Assembly (NCBI GenBank): GCA_964435285.1 | Contig: CAYSYA010000001.1 | Location: 62,001-126,000 of the forward strand | Reading direction: 5' to 3' | Length of the DNA stretch: 64,000 nt | Origin: GCA-2718035 sp964435285 | GTDB taxonomy: Bacteria > Bacteroidota > Bacteroidia > Flavobacteriales > TMED113 | Shown here: piece after piece, positions 8,250 to 17,651 of the stretch | Layout: every line of letters starts with the position of its first letter | Position numbering within the stretch: the stretch's first letter is position 1 | Translations under genes and position numbers: made by a program | The notes under the pieces: model-generated | Databases searched by the model: none | Seen by the model: the letters and a program-made list of their open reading frames with translations, nothing else | Told to the model about the DNA's origin: nothing

Positions 8250-8866
8250 GAAAATATTTTTTTTTTATTTTTTTTCTTATAATTTCTTCATGTTCAAACA
8301 AGGATATTAATTATGATTTTTTAAACAATGAGGTGTCTAGTCATGAAAAGGCTTCGAATTTATATATGAATTATTTTTCAAATGGGAGTAAAAGGTTTTT
8401 ACTTCAAACTAAAAACATGGAATCTTACAAAGATTATGTTTATGTAAACAAAGATTATAATAATTTGTGTTTTATGGACACAATTTTGTATGAATTGGAA
8501 CCCCAGTTTATATTAAAGGATTCTGTATATGATATTTCTTTTTTCTATGACTCTGTTTTAGTAATTAATTACAATAATTTAGGAGATTCGGTTTTTGAAA
8601 TATCTTCACAAAAACTAATACACTACGTCAATAAAGACATTATTGAGTTAACAAATAATGTACAATTAAAAAATTATAATGGAGATCTTCTTAAAACAAA
8701 TCAGTTGTTTTGGAATATTGAAAATAACAATATTTTATCCTTAGATACTGTTTCAATTAAAACATCTGATAAAGTAATTAATGGTTGTGGTTTTTACTCT
8801 GATGATAATTTTGAAAATTATAAGATTTTTAATATTAACGGTATAATTCAAATTGATCAAGAATAA
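8246..8866 (+). CDS. lptC: LPS export protein LptC (lipoprotein form)
   Basis: 206 aa. In other bacteria LptC is the inner-membrane, periplasm-facing partner of the LPS transporter. Here the N-terminus is a lipoprotein signal (FFIFFLIISSC, lipobox Cys16), as usual in Bacteroidetes. The OstA-like jellyroll follows, for example ELTNNVQLKNYNGDLLKTNQ around 131-150, then SIKTSDKVINGCGFYSDDNF. Start codon TTG overlaps the preceding stop (TTGA); no later ATG keeps the signal. lptA, lptB and lptFG are not in the window. DUF1239/LptC assignment is by the beta-rich pattern and synteny with the CorC-like gene. Confidence 0.82.
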   Translation: MRKYFFFIFFLIISSCSNKDINYDFLNNEVSSHEKASNLYMNYFSNGSKRFLLQTKNMESYKDYVYVNKDYNNLCFMDTILYELEPQFILKDSVYDISFFYDSVLVINYNNLGDSVFEISSQKLIHYVNKDIIELTNNVQLKNYNGDLLKTNQLFWNIENNNILSLDTVSIKTSDKVINGCGFYSDDNFENYKIFNINGIIQIDQE

Positions 8867-8875
8867 TTATATTTT

Positions 8876-10120
8876 ATGAATGCAACTATAATTATCATTT
8901 CATTGATTTTTTCTGCTTTTTTTTCAGGAATGGAAATTGCTTTTTTTTCTTCAAACAAATTAAAAATTGCACTAGATAAGGAAAGTGGAACAAAATCTGA
9001 AAAAATAATTTTTAATTTTTTAAATAATCAATCTCATTTTATAACAACAATGTTAATTGGAAATAATATTGCTTTAGTAGTATATGGATTATTTATGGCA
9101 AAGGTTTTAAATGCAACGCTTTCAAATTTCATTAACAATCAATTTTTAATAGGGATTCTAGAAATTTTATTGGCATCTATTTTAGTTTTAATTATTGCAG
9201 AATTTATTCCAAAAGCTATCTTTTCTACACTTTCAAATAAAATGTTAAAAGTATTTGCAATACCTGCTTCTTTAATGTATAAAATACTAACCCCTATAGT
9301 TTTTGTTATGTCTTTTATTTCAAGTTTGATACTTAAAATATTTGCGGTTGAAATTTTAGAAAAAAAAATAGATTTTAATAGAATAGACTTAGATAATTAT
9401 TTAGAGCAGCATTATACAGAAAATCAAGAAAACATAAACCCAGAGGTTGAAATTTTGAAAAATGCACTTGATTTTTCAAAAATTAAAGTAAGAGATTGCA
9501 TGATTCCTAGAACAGAAGTCATAAGTATGGACTTAAATGACAGTATAGAAAATTTACAAAAAAGTTTTATAAAATCAGGTCACTCGAAAATTATTATATA
9601 TAGGGAAAGTATTGATTCAATATTAGGTTATGTACACTCCTTTGAATTATTTAAAAATCCCAAAAAAATTCGTGATATGTTATTGCCAATCTCTTTTGTG
9701 CCTGAAGGTATGTTGGTGAAAAAAGTCTTAGATCAACTATTAAAAGATAGGAGGAGTATTGCTATTGTTTTAGACGAATATGGGGGGACGTCAGGTATTA
9801 TTTGTTTAGAAGATATAGTTGAAGAACTATTTGGTGAAATTCAGGATGAACACGATATCACTGAAGTTGTAGAAGAAAAAGTTTCAACTAATAAAATTAA
9901 GTTCAGTGGTAAAGTTAAAGTAAGTTATTTAAATGAAAAATATGACCTTTCTTTACCTGACTCGGGTGAGTATGAAACTTTAGGTGGATTAATTCTATCT
10001 TCTCTAAGTAATTTGCCAGAAAAAAATGAAAAAATAAATATTAAAAATCATATTTTTTTAGTTTCCAAAGTATCAGATAACCTTATAGAGGAAGTAATAC
10101 TTGTTTTAAATAACAAATAA
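8876..10120 (+). CDS. CNNM/CorC-type transporter-associated CBS protein (hemolysin-like)
   Basis: 414 aa inner-membrane protein. Residues 1-150 are a DUF21 membrane domain with about four helices, starting with SAFFSGMEIAFFSSNKL. A CBS pair spans about 200-320 (VRDCMIPRTEVISMD, later IAIVLDEYGGTSGIICLEDIVEELFGEI), and a CorC/HlyC C-terminal domain about 335-410. Homologues are linked to magnesium or cobalt efflux; the hemolysin name is historical. It lies between lptC and the ppiD-like gene, a usual Flavobacterial order. Confidence 0.9.
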   Translation: MNATIIIISLIFSAFFSGMEIAFFSSNKLKIALDKESGTKSEKIIFNFLNNQSHFITTMLIGNNIALVVYGLFMAKVLNATLSNFINNQFLIGILEILLASILVLIIAEFIPKAIFSTLSNKMLKVFAIPASLMYKILTPIVFVMSFISSLILKIFAVEILEKKIDFNRIDLDNYLEQHYTENQENINPEVEILKNALDFSKIKVRDCMIPRTEVISMDLNDSIENLQKSFIKSGHSKIIIYRESIDSILGYVHSFELFKNPKKIRDMLLPISFVPEGMLVKKVLDQLLKDRRSIAIVLDEYGGTSGIICLEDIVEELFGEIQDEHDITEVVEEKVSTNKIKFSGKVKVSYLNEKYDLSLPDSGEYETLGGLILSSLSNLPEKNEKINIKNHIFLVSKVSDNLIEEVILVLNNK

Positions 10121-10155
10121 ATTGTATATTCGTATCCCCAAAAAATATTTTTAAG

Positions 10156-12162
10156 ATGGCAGTATTAAATACTTTAAGAACAAATAAAATTTTAAAAGGC
10201 ATTACTTTCTTTATCATTGGAGTGGGTATGTACTTATTTGTTGATCCTCAATTTGACGCTTTTAAAACCTTTGGAATGATTTTTTCTGGTACTAACAATG
10301 ACTTAGAAATAAACTCTCTAGGTTCTTCTCATGGTTACCAACTATATAATTCTTACGAAAGACCTAATTCTAGAGGGGGAAGTTATTTTGTTTCAAACCC
10401 TGAAGATATTGCCTTACAAGCTCATTTAACTTATCTAGAGTTTGTTCAACAATCTCAAAACACAGTTAATTCAAATAAAAGAAATTTAAATAATATATGG
10501 GATCACTTCTCTCAAAGATCTTTCATTAAAAATGAGATGAAAACTTTAGAATACAAGTACTCTGAGGTAGAAAAAATAGATTTAGTAAAGGGAACAATTA
10601 CTGGTATAGATAATGCATCTCCTTTTTTTAATTCATGGTGGAGAGCATTAAGAACAAATGATGAGGGAGAAGTTGATTCTAGTATTGACGGGAAAATATT
10701 AGAAGATAGTATAGCAGTTTGGATGGAAAACAGTAAAGTAAATCAAAATCAGGCTAATTACCTTAACTATAATTTTATGTTTAAACCTTTTCAAATATCA
10801 AATAATGAAATAAATAGGTTTACATCACTATACGACTTAGGAACTTTTGCACCTAAATTATATTTAGAAAAAGAATATAGGGATTCTCAAAAAAAGTTAA
10901 ACGGAAAATATATTTTTATACCATATAGGGAGATTAAAGATACAGAAATTGAGATTACAGATGATGAGTTAATGACTTATTACAACTCAAATTTAGATGA
11001 TTATTTAAATGATGATAAAACAAGAATAATTGATTATTATTATTTTGAATCTAAACCAAGTATTGATGATGTTGCTAAGGCAAAAAATCAAATTATAGCT
11101 CAGGTCAATAATAATTTAAAAAATTTCCAAGCTTTAATTTCTGATACAACTAATTCAAGTAAAGGATTATTGGATTATGTTAGAGAAAAATCAGTTATTA
11201 AGAGTTCTGTTGAATTAGAAAAAAAATCTTCTGCGGAAATTAACCAATATAAGAACAACTTAATTAACGAATTAGGAGAATCATTTTTTGGACCAATTGT
11301 TGAAGATGATATTGTTAAAATAGGAATAATAATAAATCAGTATAAGGATTCAGTGGATGTTGTGTTTTTGAATAAAGACATTTATCTTGATGATAATACA
11401 ACTGAAAAAAACTTTAGAAGAGCTAAAGATTTTGCATTTTCTAACAAAACATCTGAAGAATTTGAAAATAGCGCAAAAAAACTCAAAAATGTAATTATTA
11501 AAAAAAATATTTCTATCTCAGACTTAGACACTGAGATAACTGGCATCAAAGGAAACTCTAGAGAAATTATAAGATGGATTTATGGAATTCCTAATAATAT
11601 AAATACTGCTTTACCATTTACTTCAGTAGATTTTGAAGAGCGAGAATTAGGTCAAGTAAAAAGGTTTACGTCAAATATATATGATGATGTTGTGGTTTTT
11701 GTAAAAGAAATTAAAGATGCAAAGTATAAAGATTTTAAATCTGTAAAATCTGAAATTAAAAAGAAAATTATTGATTCAAAAAAATCTGAACTTATTTTAG
11801 AAAGAATAAGTCAAAATTGGTCAAATGATATTAATCAATTAGCTAAAAATCTCAACAAAACAGTTAATAATGCTTCTAATTTTTCATTTAAAAATTCTAA
11901 TTTTTCTGATGGCGGAAGTGACCCTGGGGCAACAGGTTTCTTTTTTGGTTTGAATAAAGATAAATTATCACGTGCTTATGTTGGAAATAGAGGTGTTTTT
12001 ATTTTCTTGAAAGGTGATATTATTTCATCAGAATTTTCAGATGACGAAGTATTGGGAAATAAGCAACAAATAATTAATTCTGCAAAGTCAGAGTTTAAAT
12101 TAAATGTTATTAACCAATCAAAGAATGAAGATCAAATTGAAATGTTGCATATGTCATTTTAG
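10156..12162 (+). CDS. PpiD/SurA-like periplasmic chaperone without a visible parvulin domain
   Basis: 668 aa, anchored by one N-terminal membrane helix (about 14-32) after the family start MAVLNTLRTN. The position after the CorC-like gene and the C-terminal section (about 585-645, with the DPGATGFFFGLNKDKLS pattern) match Bacteroidetes PpiD/SurA_N proteins. I cannot find the parvulin PPIase signatures (an HIL near its start, a DLG..xxG.M...F loop) in the middle, where orthologues carry about 100 residues of that domain. It is therefore likely to act as a chaperone for outer-membrane proteins without isomerase activity. The last 9 bp overlap the convergent rodA gene. Confidence 0.75.
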   Translation: MAVLNTLRTNKILKGITFFIIGVGMYLFVDPQFDAFKTFGMIFSGTNNDLEINSLGSSHGYQLYNSYERPNSRGGSYFVSNPEDIALQAHLTYLEFVQQSQNTVNSNKRNLNNIWDHFSQRSFIKNEMKTLEYKYSEVEKIDLVKGTITGIDNASPFFNSWWRALRTNDEGEVDSSIDGKILEDSIAVWMENSKVNQNQANYLNYNFMFKPFQISNNEINRFTSLYDLGTFAPKLYLEKEYRDSQKKLNGKYIFIPYREIKDTEIEITDDELMTYYNSNLDDYLNDDKTRIIDYYYFESKPSIDDVAKAKNQIIAQVNNNLKNFQALISDTTNSSKGLLDYVREKSVIKSSVELEKKSSAEINQYKNNLINELGESFFGPIVEDDIVKIGIIINQYKDSVDVVFLNKDIYLDDNTTEKNFRRAKDFAFSNKTSEEFENSAKKLKNVIIKKNISISDLDTEITGIKGNSREIIRWIYGIPNNINTALPFTSVDFEERELGQVKRFTSNIYDDVVVFVKEIKDAKYKDFKSVKSEIKKKIIDSKKSELILERISQNWSNDINQLAKNLNKTVNNASNFSFKNSNFSDGGSDPGATGFFFGLNKDKLSRAYVGNRGVFIFLKGDIISSEFSDDEVLGNKQQIINSAKSEFKLNVINQSKNEDQIEMLHMSF

Positions 12163-13395
12163 TATTTCCATTCTGTAAGAATCTAGTTTCAAGAAAAAGA
12201 AAAGAAAAATAGTCATACTTACTAAAGCAGTTCCTCCGTAACTCACAAACGGTAGAGGTATTCCCACTACTGGAAATAATCCAAGAATCATACCAATATT
12301 AATAGAAAAGTGGCTAAAGAAAATTCCCAAAAAACTATATCCAAAAATTCTAGAAAATTTTGATCTTTGTCTCTCGCTGATTATTATTATTCGGATCATA
12401 AAAAAAACAAATAGTAATATTGAAACTAAAGAACCAAAAAATCCAATTTCTTCTCCTATTGCGCAAAAAATAAAATCTGTACTTTGCTCCGGAATGTAGT
12501 CTCCTTTTGTTTGGGTCCCTTGTAAAAAACCTTTACCAAAAAAACCGCCCGATCCAATTCCAATTAATGACTGATCTAAATTGTATCTTTCAGCTTTACT
12601 TATATTTTTTCCTAAAAGAACATTAATACGTGTTTGTTGGTGGGGTTTAAGTAAGTTTTCAAAAGAATATTGAAAGAAAAAAGAACATATAGTGCATATT
12701 ATAAAAAAGGTCAAAGTATACTTTAATGAAATTTTTTTAACAAAGAAAAATATCAGAAAAGTTATGAAAGTAGTTATTAATACGTATTTAAATGATAATA
12801 GAACTGTAAGAATAAATAATAATGCTAATGTAAAAATTACAATTGGAATAAATTTGTTTAAACCCTCTCTAAAAAGAGGAATTATTAAAAAAGTGAATAC
12901 TAAACATGAACCTAAATCTGGCTGTAAAAAAATTAAAAATACAGGAAAAAAAATTATAAGTGATACTTTAATCAAATCTCTTTTATTGGATAATGTTACA
13001 TCGAAGTTTGATAAAAATTTACTTATAGCAAGGACGGTGCCAAATTTAGCAAATTCTGCAGGTTGAAATCCAAAAGCGCCAAAATCAAACCACGATTTTG
13101 CACCGTGTTTAGTTTCTCCAAAGATTAAAACACCAAATAAAAGTAAAATGGAAAAAAAATAAATTAAGTATGATAACCTCATTAAAAATTTACCATCTAA
13201 TAATAAAATAAATACGCCTATCAAGAGAGATATAAGATGAAATATTATTTGTTTTCCAAATTCAGAGTAAAAAGAAAAGGGGACACTAGGATTATATTCT
13301 ACCACGAATATAGCATAAAGGCCTAACAAGACTAATCCTAAATAAGAAAAAAATATTTTAAAGTCTATAAATTTATAGTCAGGGTTTCTATTCAT
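12154..13395 (-). CDS. rodA: Rod-shape-determining peptidoglycan polymerase RodA
   Basis: 413 aa SEDS-family membrane glycosyltransferase that polymerises lipid II for lateral wall growth together with PBP2. About ten hydrophobic helices; SEDS signatures include GAKSWFDFGAFGFQPAEFAK (around 95-114), GGFFGKGFLQGTQTKGDYIPE (around 282-302) and the C-terminal GLFPVVGIPLPFVSYGGT. Its ATG is directly before the mrdA stop in the purH-mreBCD-mrdA-rodA string, so it is the last gene of the operon. Confidence 0.96.
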   Translation of the reverse strand: MNRNPDYKFIDFKIFFSYLGLVLLGLYAIFVVEYNPSVPFSFYSEFGKQIIFHLISLLIGVFILLLDGKFLMRLSYLIYFFSILLLFGVLIFGETKHGAKSWFDFGAFGFQPAEFAKFGTVLAISKFLSNFDVTLSNKRDLIKVSLIIFFPVFLIFLQPDLGSCLVFTFLIIPLFREGLNKFIPIVIFTLALLFILTVLLSFKYVLITTFITFLIFFFVKKISLKYTLTFFIICTICSFFFQYSFENLLKPHQQTRINVLLGKNISKAERYNLDQSLIGIGSGGFFGKGFLQGTQTKGDYIPEQSTDFIFCAIGEEIGFFGSLVSILLFVFFMIRIIIISERQRSKFSRIFGYSFLGIFFSHFSINIGMILGLFPVVGIPLPFVSYGGTALVSMTIFLFFFLKLDSYRMEILK

Positions 13396-15272
13396 TAATC
13401 AAAAATATTTTTAATATAATTTTTAAATTTCAAATCATATCCTGGTTTATTTTTAAATGTTAAATCAATTCTTCTATTGAGATATTTCTCAATACATAAA
13501 TTTGCAATTGGCGCTGCCGCGTCACCACCGTCCCCTCCATTTTCTATATATACTGCAATAGCAATCTCAGGATTTATTTTAGGAGAGAAAGCGGTGAATA
13601 CCGAATGGTCTATTTGTTTAATTTTATTTTTAGAATTTTCAACAGTACCAGTTTTACCACAAATTTGAATATTAGTGATTTTTGTTTTTTTTGCAGTTCC
13701 ATTTATTCCATTAATTACTCTTTCCATTCCTTTTATAACATAATCAAAATATTTTTTTGAAATTGAAACTTTCTTTTTTTCCTTAAACTTTTTTTGAATT
13801 AATTGTAATTCTACAATTTCACTAATTGATTTAATTCCTTTCATATTTTTTAAAATATGGGGGGTAAAATAATAACCTCTGTTTGCAAGAATTGCTGTAT
13901 AATTTGCTAGTTGAATGGGAGTTGTTAATAATTCACCTTGACCTATTCCTAGTGAAATACAATTTGAGGGCCCCCATCTAAACCCTTCATAAATTTTATT
14001 GTAGAAATTTCCGTCTGGAACTTTTCCTGGAACACCAGCGTGTAAATCATTATTAAGAAAATTACCAAAACCGAATTCCTTTAAGTAATTCGCCCATATA
14101 TTAACACCTTCATCGCTTGTTTTTTTACTTTTCACTAGCCTGTAAAACATTTCGCAAAAATAAGCATTACATGATTCTGCTAAAGCATTAGTAATATTCA
14201 TTGGAGGATGATCTGTTCCATGGCAGGCAACTTTCATTCTTTTCCCATAGTTCCATCCATAGTTACAGTTTATTTTGGTGTTAGTTGAAATAATACCTTC
14301 TTGTAAACCTATTAGTGCAGTTAACATTTTTATTGTTGATCCAGGGGCATATGTAGATAGTATAGTTCTATCAAAAAGTGGTTTGTTAGGATTGTCTCTT
14401 AAATTAGGATAAATTTTGTTTCTCTTGCTTCCAATGAAGTCGGATGGGTCATACGAAGGGCTAGTAACTAAACATAGAATTTCCCCAGTACTAGGTTCAA
14501 TAGCAACAATACTTCCAGTGTAATTTTTCATGATTTTTTCTCCAAACTCTTGTAGTTCTAAATCGATTGTAAGAGTCATTGAATTTCCAGGGATAGAAAG
14601 AGTATCTAGTTCTCCATTTTTATATGGCATTTGTTTTCCAGTTACGTCTTGAAGAATGTGTTTGACTCCTTTCTTTCCCCTTAAAAATTTTTCGTAAGAT
14701 TTATCAATTCCAGATTTTCCTATTCTATCTCCACTTTCATAATATTTGTCACTTATTTTAACATTATTAATTATACCAATATAACCTAAAATATTTGCGG
14801 CGTATTTAGTGTTATATTTTCTTACCATTCTATGTTGTTCATAAAGACCAGAAAATTGAAATAAATTTTCAAGAAGAGAAAATGGAACTTCTTCAAGAAA
14901 TATAGATCCTTTACTATATGAATATTGTTTAGCTTTTTCAATTTTTTCTGATAATTGAGATATAGATATATTAAAGTAATTACATAAATTTATTGAATCT
15001 TCTAGTGTAGTCAATTTTAATTCTCTTGGAATCATCATTATATCAATTATACTATCATTTTTTGCAATTAATTTGTTATTTCTATCATAAACTAATCCTC
15101 TTTCAGGTGGTAGCAGAATTCTTCTTTTTGCGTTATTTTCTGCTAAGTTTTCGTAATATGAGTTTTGAATTATTTGTATGTAAAATAACTTTGAAATAAA
15201 AATTGAAGAAACGAAGAAAATTAAAAAATAAATAAAAAATCTTCTATTTGCTAGTATAAAATTTCTTTTCAT
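13395..15272 (-). CDS. mrdA: Penicillin-binding protein 2 (transpeptidase)
   Basis: 625 aa class B PBP that cross-links peptidoglycan during elongation, working with RodA. One N-terminal membrane helix (about 11-30), a dimerisation/pedestal region, then the transpeptidase domain with all three motifs: SxxK at S312-K315 (STIK), SxN at S367-N369 (SCN) and KTG at 540-542. The length fits the family. Start overlaps the end of mreD by 4 bp and the stop overlaps the rodA start by one base, as expected for tight translational coupling. Confidence 0.97.
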   Translation of the reverse strand: MKRNFILANRRFFIYFLIFFVSSIFISKLFYIQIIQNSYYENLAENNAKRRILLPPERGLVYDRNNKLIAKNDSIIDIMMIPRELKLTTLEDSINLCNYFNISISQLSEKIEKAKQYSYSKGSIFLEEVPFSLLENLFQFSGLYEQHRMVRKYNTKYAANILGYIGIINNVKISDKYYESGDRIGKSGIDKSYEKFLRGKKGVKHILQDVTGKQMPYKNGELDTLSIPGNSMTLTIDLELQEFGEKIMKNYTGSIVAIEPSTGEILCLVTSPSYDPSDFIGSKRNKIYPNLRDNPNKPLFDRTILSTYAPGSTIKMLTALIGLQEGIISTNTKINCNYGWNYGKRMKVACHGTDHPPMNITNALAESCNAYFCEMFYRLVKSKKTSDEGVNIWANYLKEFGFGNFLNNDLHAGVPGKVPDGNFYNKIYEGFRWGPSNCISLGIGQGELLTTPIQLANYTAILANRGYYFTPHILKNMKGIKSISEIVELQLIQKKFKEKKKVSISKKYFDYVIKGMERVINGINGTAKKTKITNIQICGKTGTVENSKNKIKQIDHSVFTAFSPKINPEIAIAVYIENGGDGGDAAAPIANLCIEKYLNRRIDLTFKNKPGYDLKFKNYIKNIFD

Positions 15273-15766
15273 TTCTTGAATATATAATATGAAAAAATTA
15301 AAAGCATGGAGGTGAAAAATGAGCTTAGAAATGTGCTAATGATTATATTTTTAAAATTTAAGCCTGAAAAAATAAATAATAAAAAATGGTGAAAAAAAAC
15401 TCCAATTACAATATAAAAAAAGACTCTGCTGAAATTTAAATTATTAAAGTTTATTTCTGATAAACTATTTCCCCTAGTAGAAATAAATTTTATATACTTT
15501 GGTCTAAAATATCCTAAAATTAAACTACTAAATGCATGAACAGGTCCGCTCGTACTTAATGTACCAGTCCCAATATCAACTAATAAACCAATTAGAAAAG
15601 ATGATAAAATGATAAATAAGTGACTTTTCTTAGTGGGAATAAATAATATAAAAATTACGTAGTAGAGTGGGTTGATCCAATTACTAAATAAAAACTGGTT
15701 AAGTACAAAAATTTGGAAAATTACATTTCCAAAAAAACAAAATAAAATTGAATTATTTGTTTTCAT
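15269..15766 (-). CDS. mreD: Rod-shape-determining protein MreD
   Basis: 165 aa, very hydrophobic, about five membrane helices, the usual MreD size. GLLVDIGTGTLSTSGPVHAFSS (about 60-80) matches the conserved GLLxD...G...G.HA region of MreD. It lies between mreC and mrdA in the standard operon and overlaps both (14 bp with mreC, 4 bp with mrdA). Sequence conservation in this family is low, so the assignment rests largely on hydropathy and position. Confidence 0.92.
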   Translation of the reverse strand: MKTNNSILFCFFGNVIFQIFVLNQFLFSNWINPLYYVIFILFIPTKKSHLFIILSSFLIGLLVDIGTGTLSTSGPVHAFSSLILGYFRPKYIKFISTRGNSLSEINFNNLNFSRVFFYIVIGVFFHHFLLFIFSGLNFKNIIISTFLSSFFTSMLLIFSYYIFKK

Positions 15767-16595
15767 AAAAATTTAATTCACTTTTTAATTTATCTTTAAT
15801 TATTACTGCGTTATTTATATTTTTAAAGTCCACTCCAAATAAAACATCAATTTTAAAAGAATTAGAACTTATTTTTTTTTCAAAATTTGATATAGTTCCA
15901 ATGAAAATTCCGCTATAAAAACTTTTAGATTCGGAATGAGTAAATATTGAATCTCCTAATGAAATTTCTATTTCATTTCCAACGCCTTCTAAACTTCCAT
16001 GAGTATGAGATTTTCCATTCCATTTTAATATTCCTTCATTTAAAATTCCGTTTTTTGTTTTTATAGAAGTTAATAATCTAGTGTGATTGCTAATTATTGT
16101 CGTGACCTCACAAAAATGATCTGTAGTATTACTTACTATTCCAACTACTCCTTTTGTATTCATAACACCCATGTTTTTCAAAACTCCATGTTTTTTTCCT
16201 TTGTTTAGAATAAGAATATTATTTGCTAGAGTCCAGTTTTTTTTTTCAATTTTTGCAGGAATATAATTGAATCTTTCTTTATTGTTCTGAAATATTAAAT
16301 TTTTATTTTTTTTAAAAATTTGAAGTTCAGTGTTTTCAAATTTTAATTGTTCATTTTCTGATATGAGTTTACAGTTTTCTTCACTTAGTTTAATATTTAC
16401 TTTTTTTAATTTGAAATATTCAACTAAATTATTTTCTGTCGCTAATGATGTATAAATCAAATTTTTGACTCCATTTAGTAGTTTTACTTCATTATAGGGA
16501 TTAATTTTGAGAATTAGCGATAGACAAAAAAAAACTAAAAAAATAAAAATAAAAAAAACATGATGCTTAATTAAAATTTCAATTAAAAATCGCAT
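15753..16595 (-). CDS. mreC: Rod-shape-determining protein MreC
   Basis: 280 aa. One N-terminal membrane helix (about 12-28), a coiled-coil segment (about 62-95), and a periplasmic beta domain with the motif GVLKNMGVMNTKGVVGIVSN (about 137-156) and ILNEGILKWNGKS. MreC links the cytoplasmic MreB filaments to PBP2 in the elongasome. It follows mreB after 13 bp and overlaps mreD by 14 bp. Confidence 0.95.
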   Translation of the reverse strand: MRFLIEILIKHHVFFIFIFLVFFCLSLILKINPYNEVKLLNGVKNLIYTSLATENNLVEYFKLKKVNIKLSEENCKLISENEQLKFENTELQIFKKNKNLIFQNNKERFNYIPAKIEKKNWTLANNILILNKGKKHGVLKNMGVMNTKGVVGIVSNTTDHFCEVTTIISNHTRLLTSIKTKNGILNEGILKWNGKSHTHGSLEGVGNEIEISLGDSIFTHSESKSFYSGIFIGTISNFEKKISSNSFKIDVLFGVDFKNINNAVIIKDKLKSELNFYENK

Positions 16596-16608
16596 AAATT
16601 CAAATTAA

Positions 16609-17640
16609 TTATCTCATTAAGAAGGTATAATGATCAACGTTTTTCAAGGCAATTCCAGTTCCTCTTACTACTGCTTTCAAAGGATCTTCTGCAATAAATA
16701 CCGCTAGGTCAGTTTTAGCAGAAATACGTTTTTCTAGTCCTCTTAACATTGAGCCTCCTCCTGCTAAGTAAATTCCGGTATTGTAAATATCTGCTGCAAG
16801 TTCGGGCGGAGTCATTGCTAAAGCTTGCATAATGGCATCTTCAATTGAGCAAATTGATGAATCAAGAGCCTGAGCTATTTCTTTATACGAAACTATAACT
16901 TGCTTAGGTTTTCCTGTTGTAAGATCTCTTCCTTGAACCGGCCAATCTTCAGGTGGATTTTCTAATACTTGAGTTGCAGCACCACATTGAATTTTAATTT
17001 CTTCAGCAGAACGATCGCCAACAACTAAATTATGATGAGTTCTCATATAAAATTTTATATCTGATGTAAAAATATCACCTGCGACCTTTACAGATTTATC
17101 ACATACAATTCCACCTAATGATATTACAGCTATTTCAGTTGTCCCCCCTCCAATATCAATAACCATATTTCCTTTAGGTTCTTGAACATCAATTCCAATT
17201 CCTATAGCAGCGGCCATTGGCTCATGAATTAAATACACTTCTTTAGCTCCAGAATGTTCTGCTGAATCTCTTACAGCACGTTTTTCAACTTCAGTTATAC
17301 CTGATGGTATACATATTACCATTCGTAATGCAGGTGAGAATATTCGTCTTTTTAAAGCAGGTATTTTTTTTATAAATTCTCTAATCATTGATTCTGCAGC
17401 ATCAAAATCAGCAATAACACCGTCTTTTAGGGGTCTTGTAGTTTCAATGCCCTTGTGAGCCTTACCATGCATTTGTTGGGCTTTAACACCAACTTCTATA
17501 AATTTACCCGTTTTTGTCTCCATGGCAACAATTGAGGGCTCATTAACCACTACTTTATCGTTATGAATTATTAACGTATTAGCAGTACCTAAATCAATTG
17601 CAATATCTTCTGTAAGATTCATAAAATCAAGTATACCCAT
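16609..17640 (-). CDS. mreB: Rod-shape-determining actin homologue MreB
   Basis: 343 aa, the normal MreB length. Actin-fold motifs: phosphate 1 IDLGTANTL (about 15-23), phosphate 2 VIDIGGGTTEIAVISLGG (about 160-177), and adenosine motif IYLAGGGSMLRGLE (about 291-304). It polymerises under the inner membrane and directs the lateral wall machinery encoded just downstream. It is 11 bp after purH, so it is probably co-transcribed with it. GC content and codon use look a little higher than in the neighbours, as expected for a highly expressed conserved gene. Confidence 0.98.
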   Translation of the reverse strand: MGILDFMNLTEDIAIDLGTANTLIIHNDKVVVNEPSIVAMETKTGKFIEVGVKAQQMHGKAHKGIETTRPLKDGVIADFDAAESMIREFIKKIPALKRRIFSPALRMVICIPSGITEVEKRAVRDSAEHSGAKEVYLIHEPMAAAIGIGIDVQEPKGNMVIDIGGGTTEIAVISLGGIVCDKSVKVAGDIFTSDIKFYMRTHHNLVVGDRSAEEIKIQCGAATQVLENPPEDWPVQGRDLTTGKPKQVIVSYKEIAQALDSSICSIEDAIMQALAMTPPELAADIYNTGIYLAGGGSMLRGLEKRISAKTDLAVFIAEDPLKAVVRGTGIALKNVDHYTFLMR

Positions 17641-17651
17641 ATCTATTTTTT

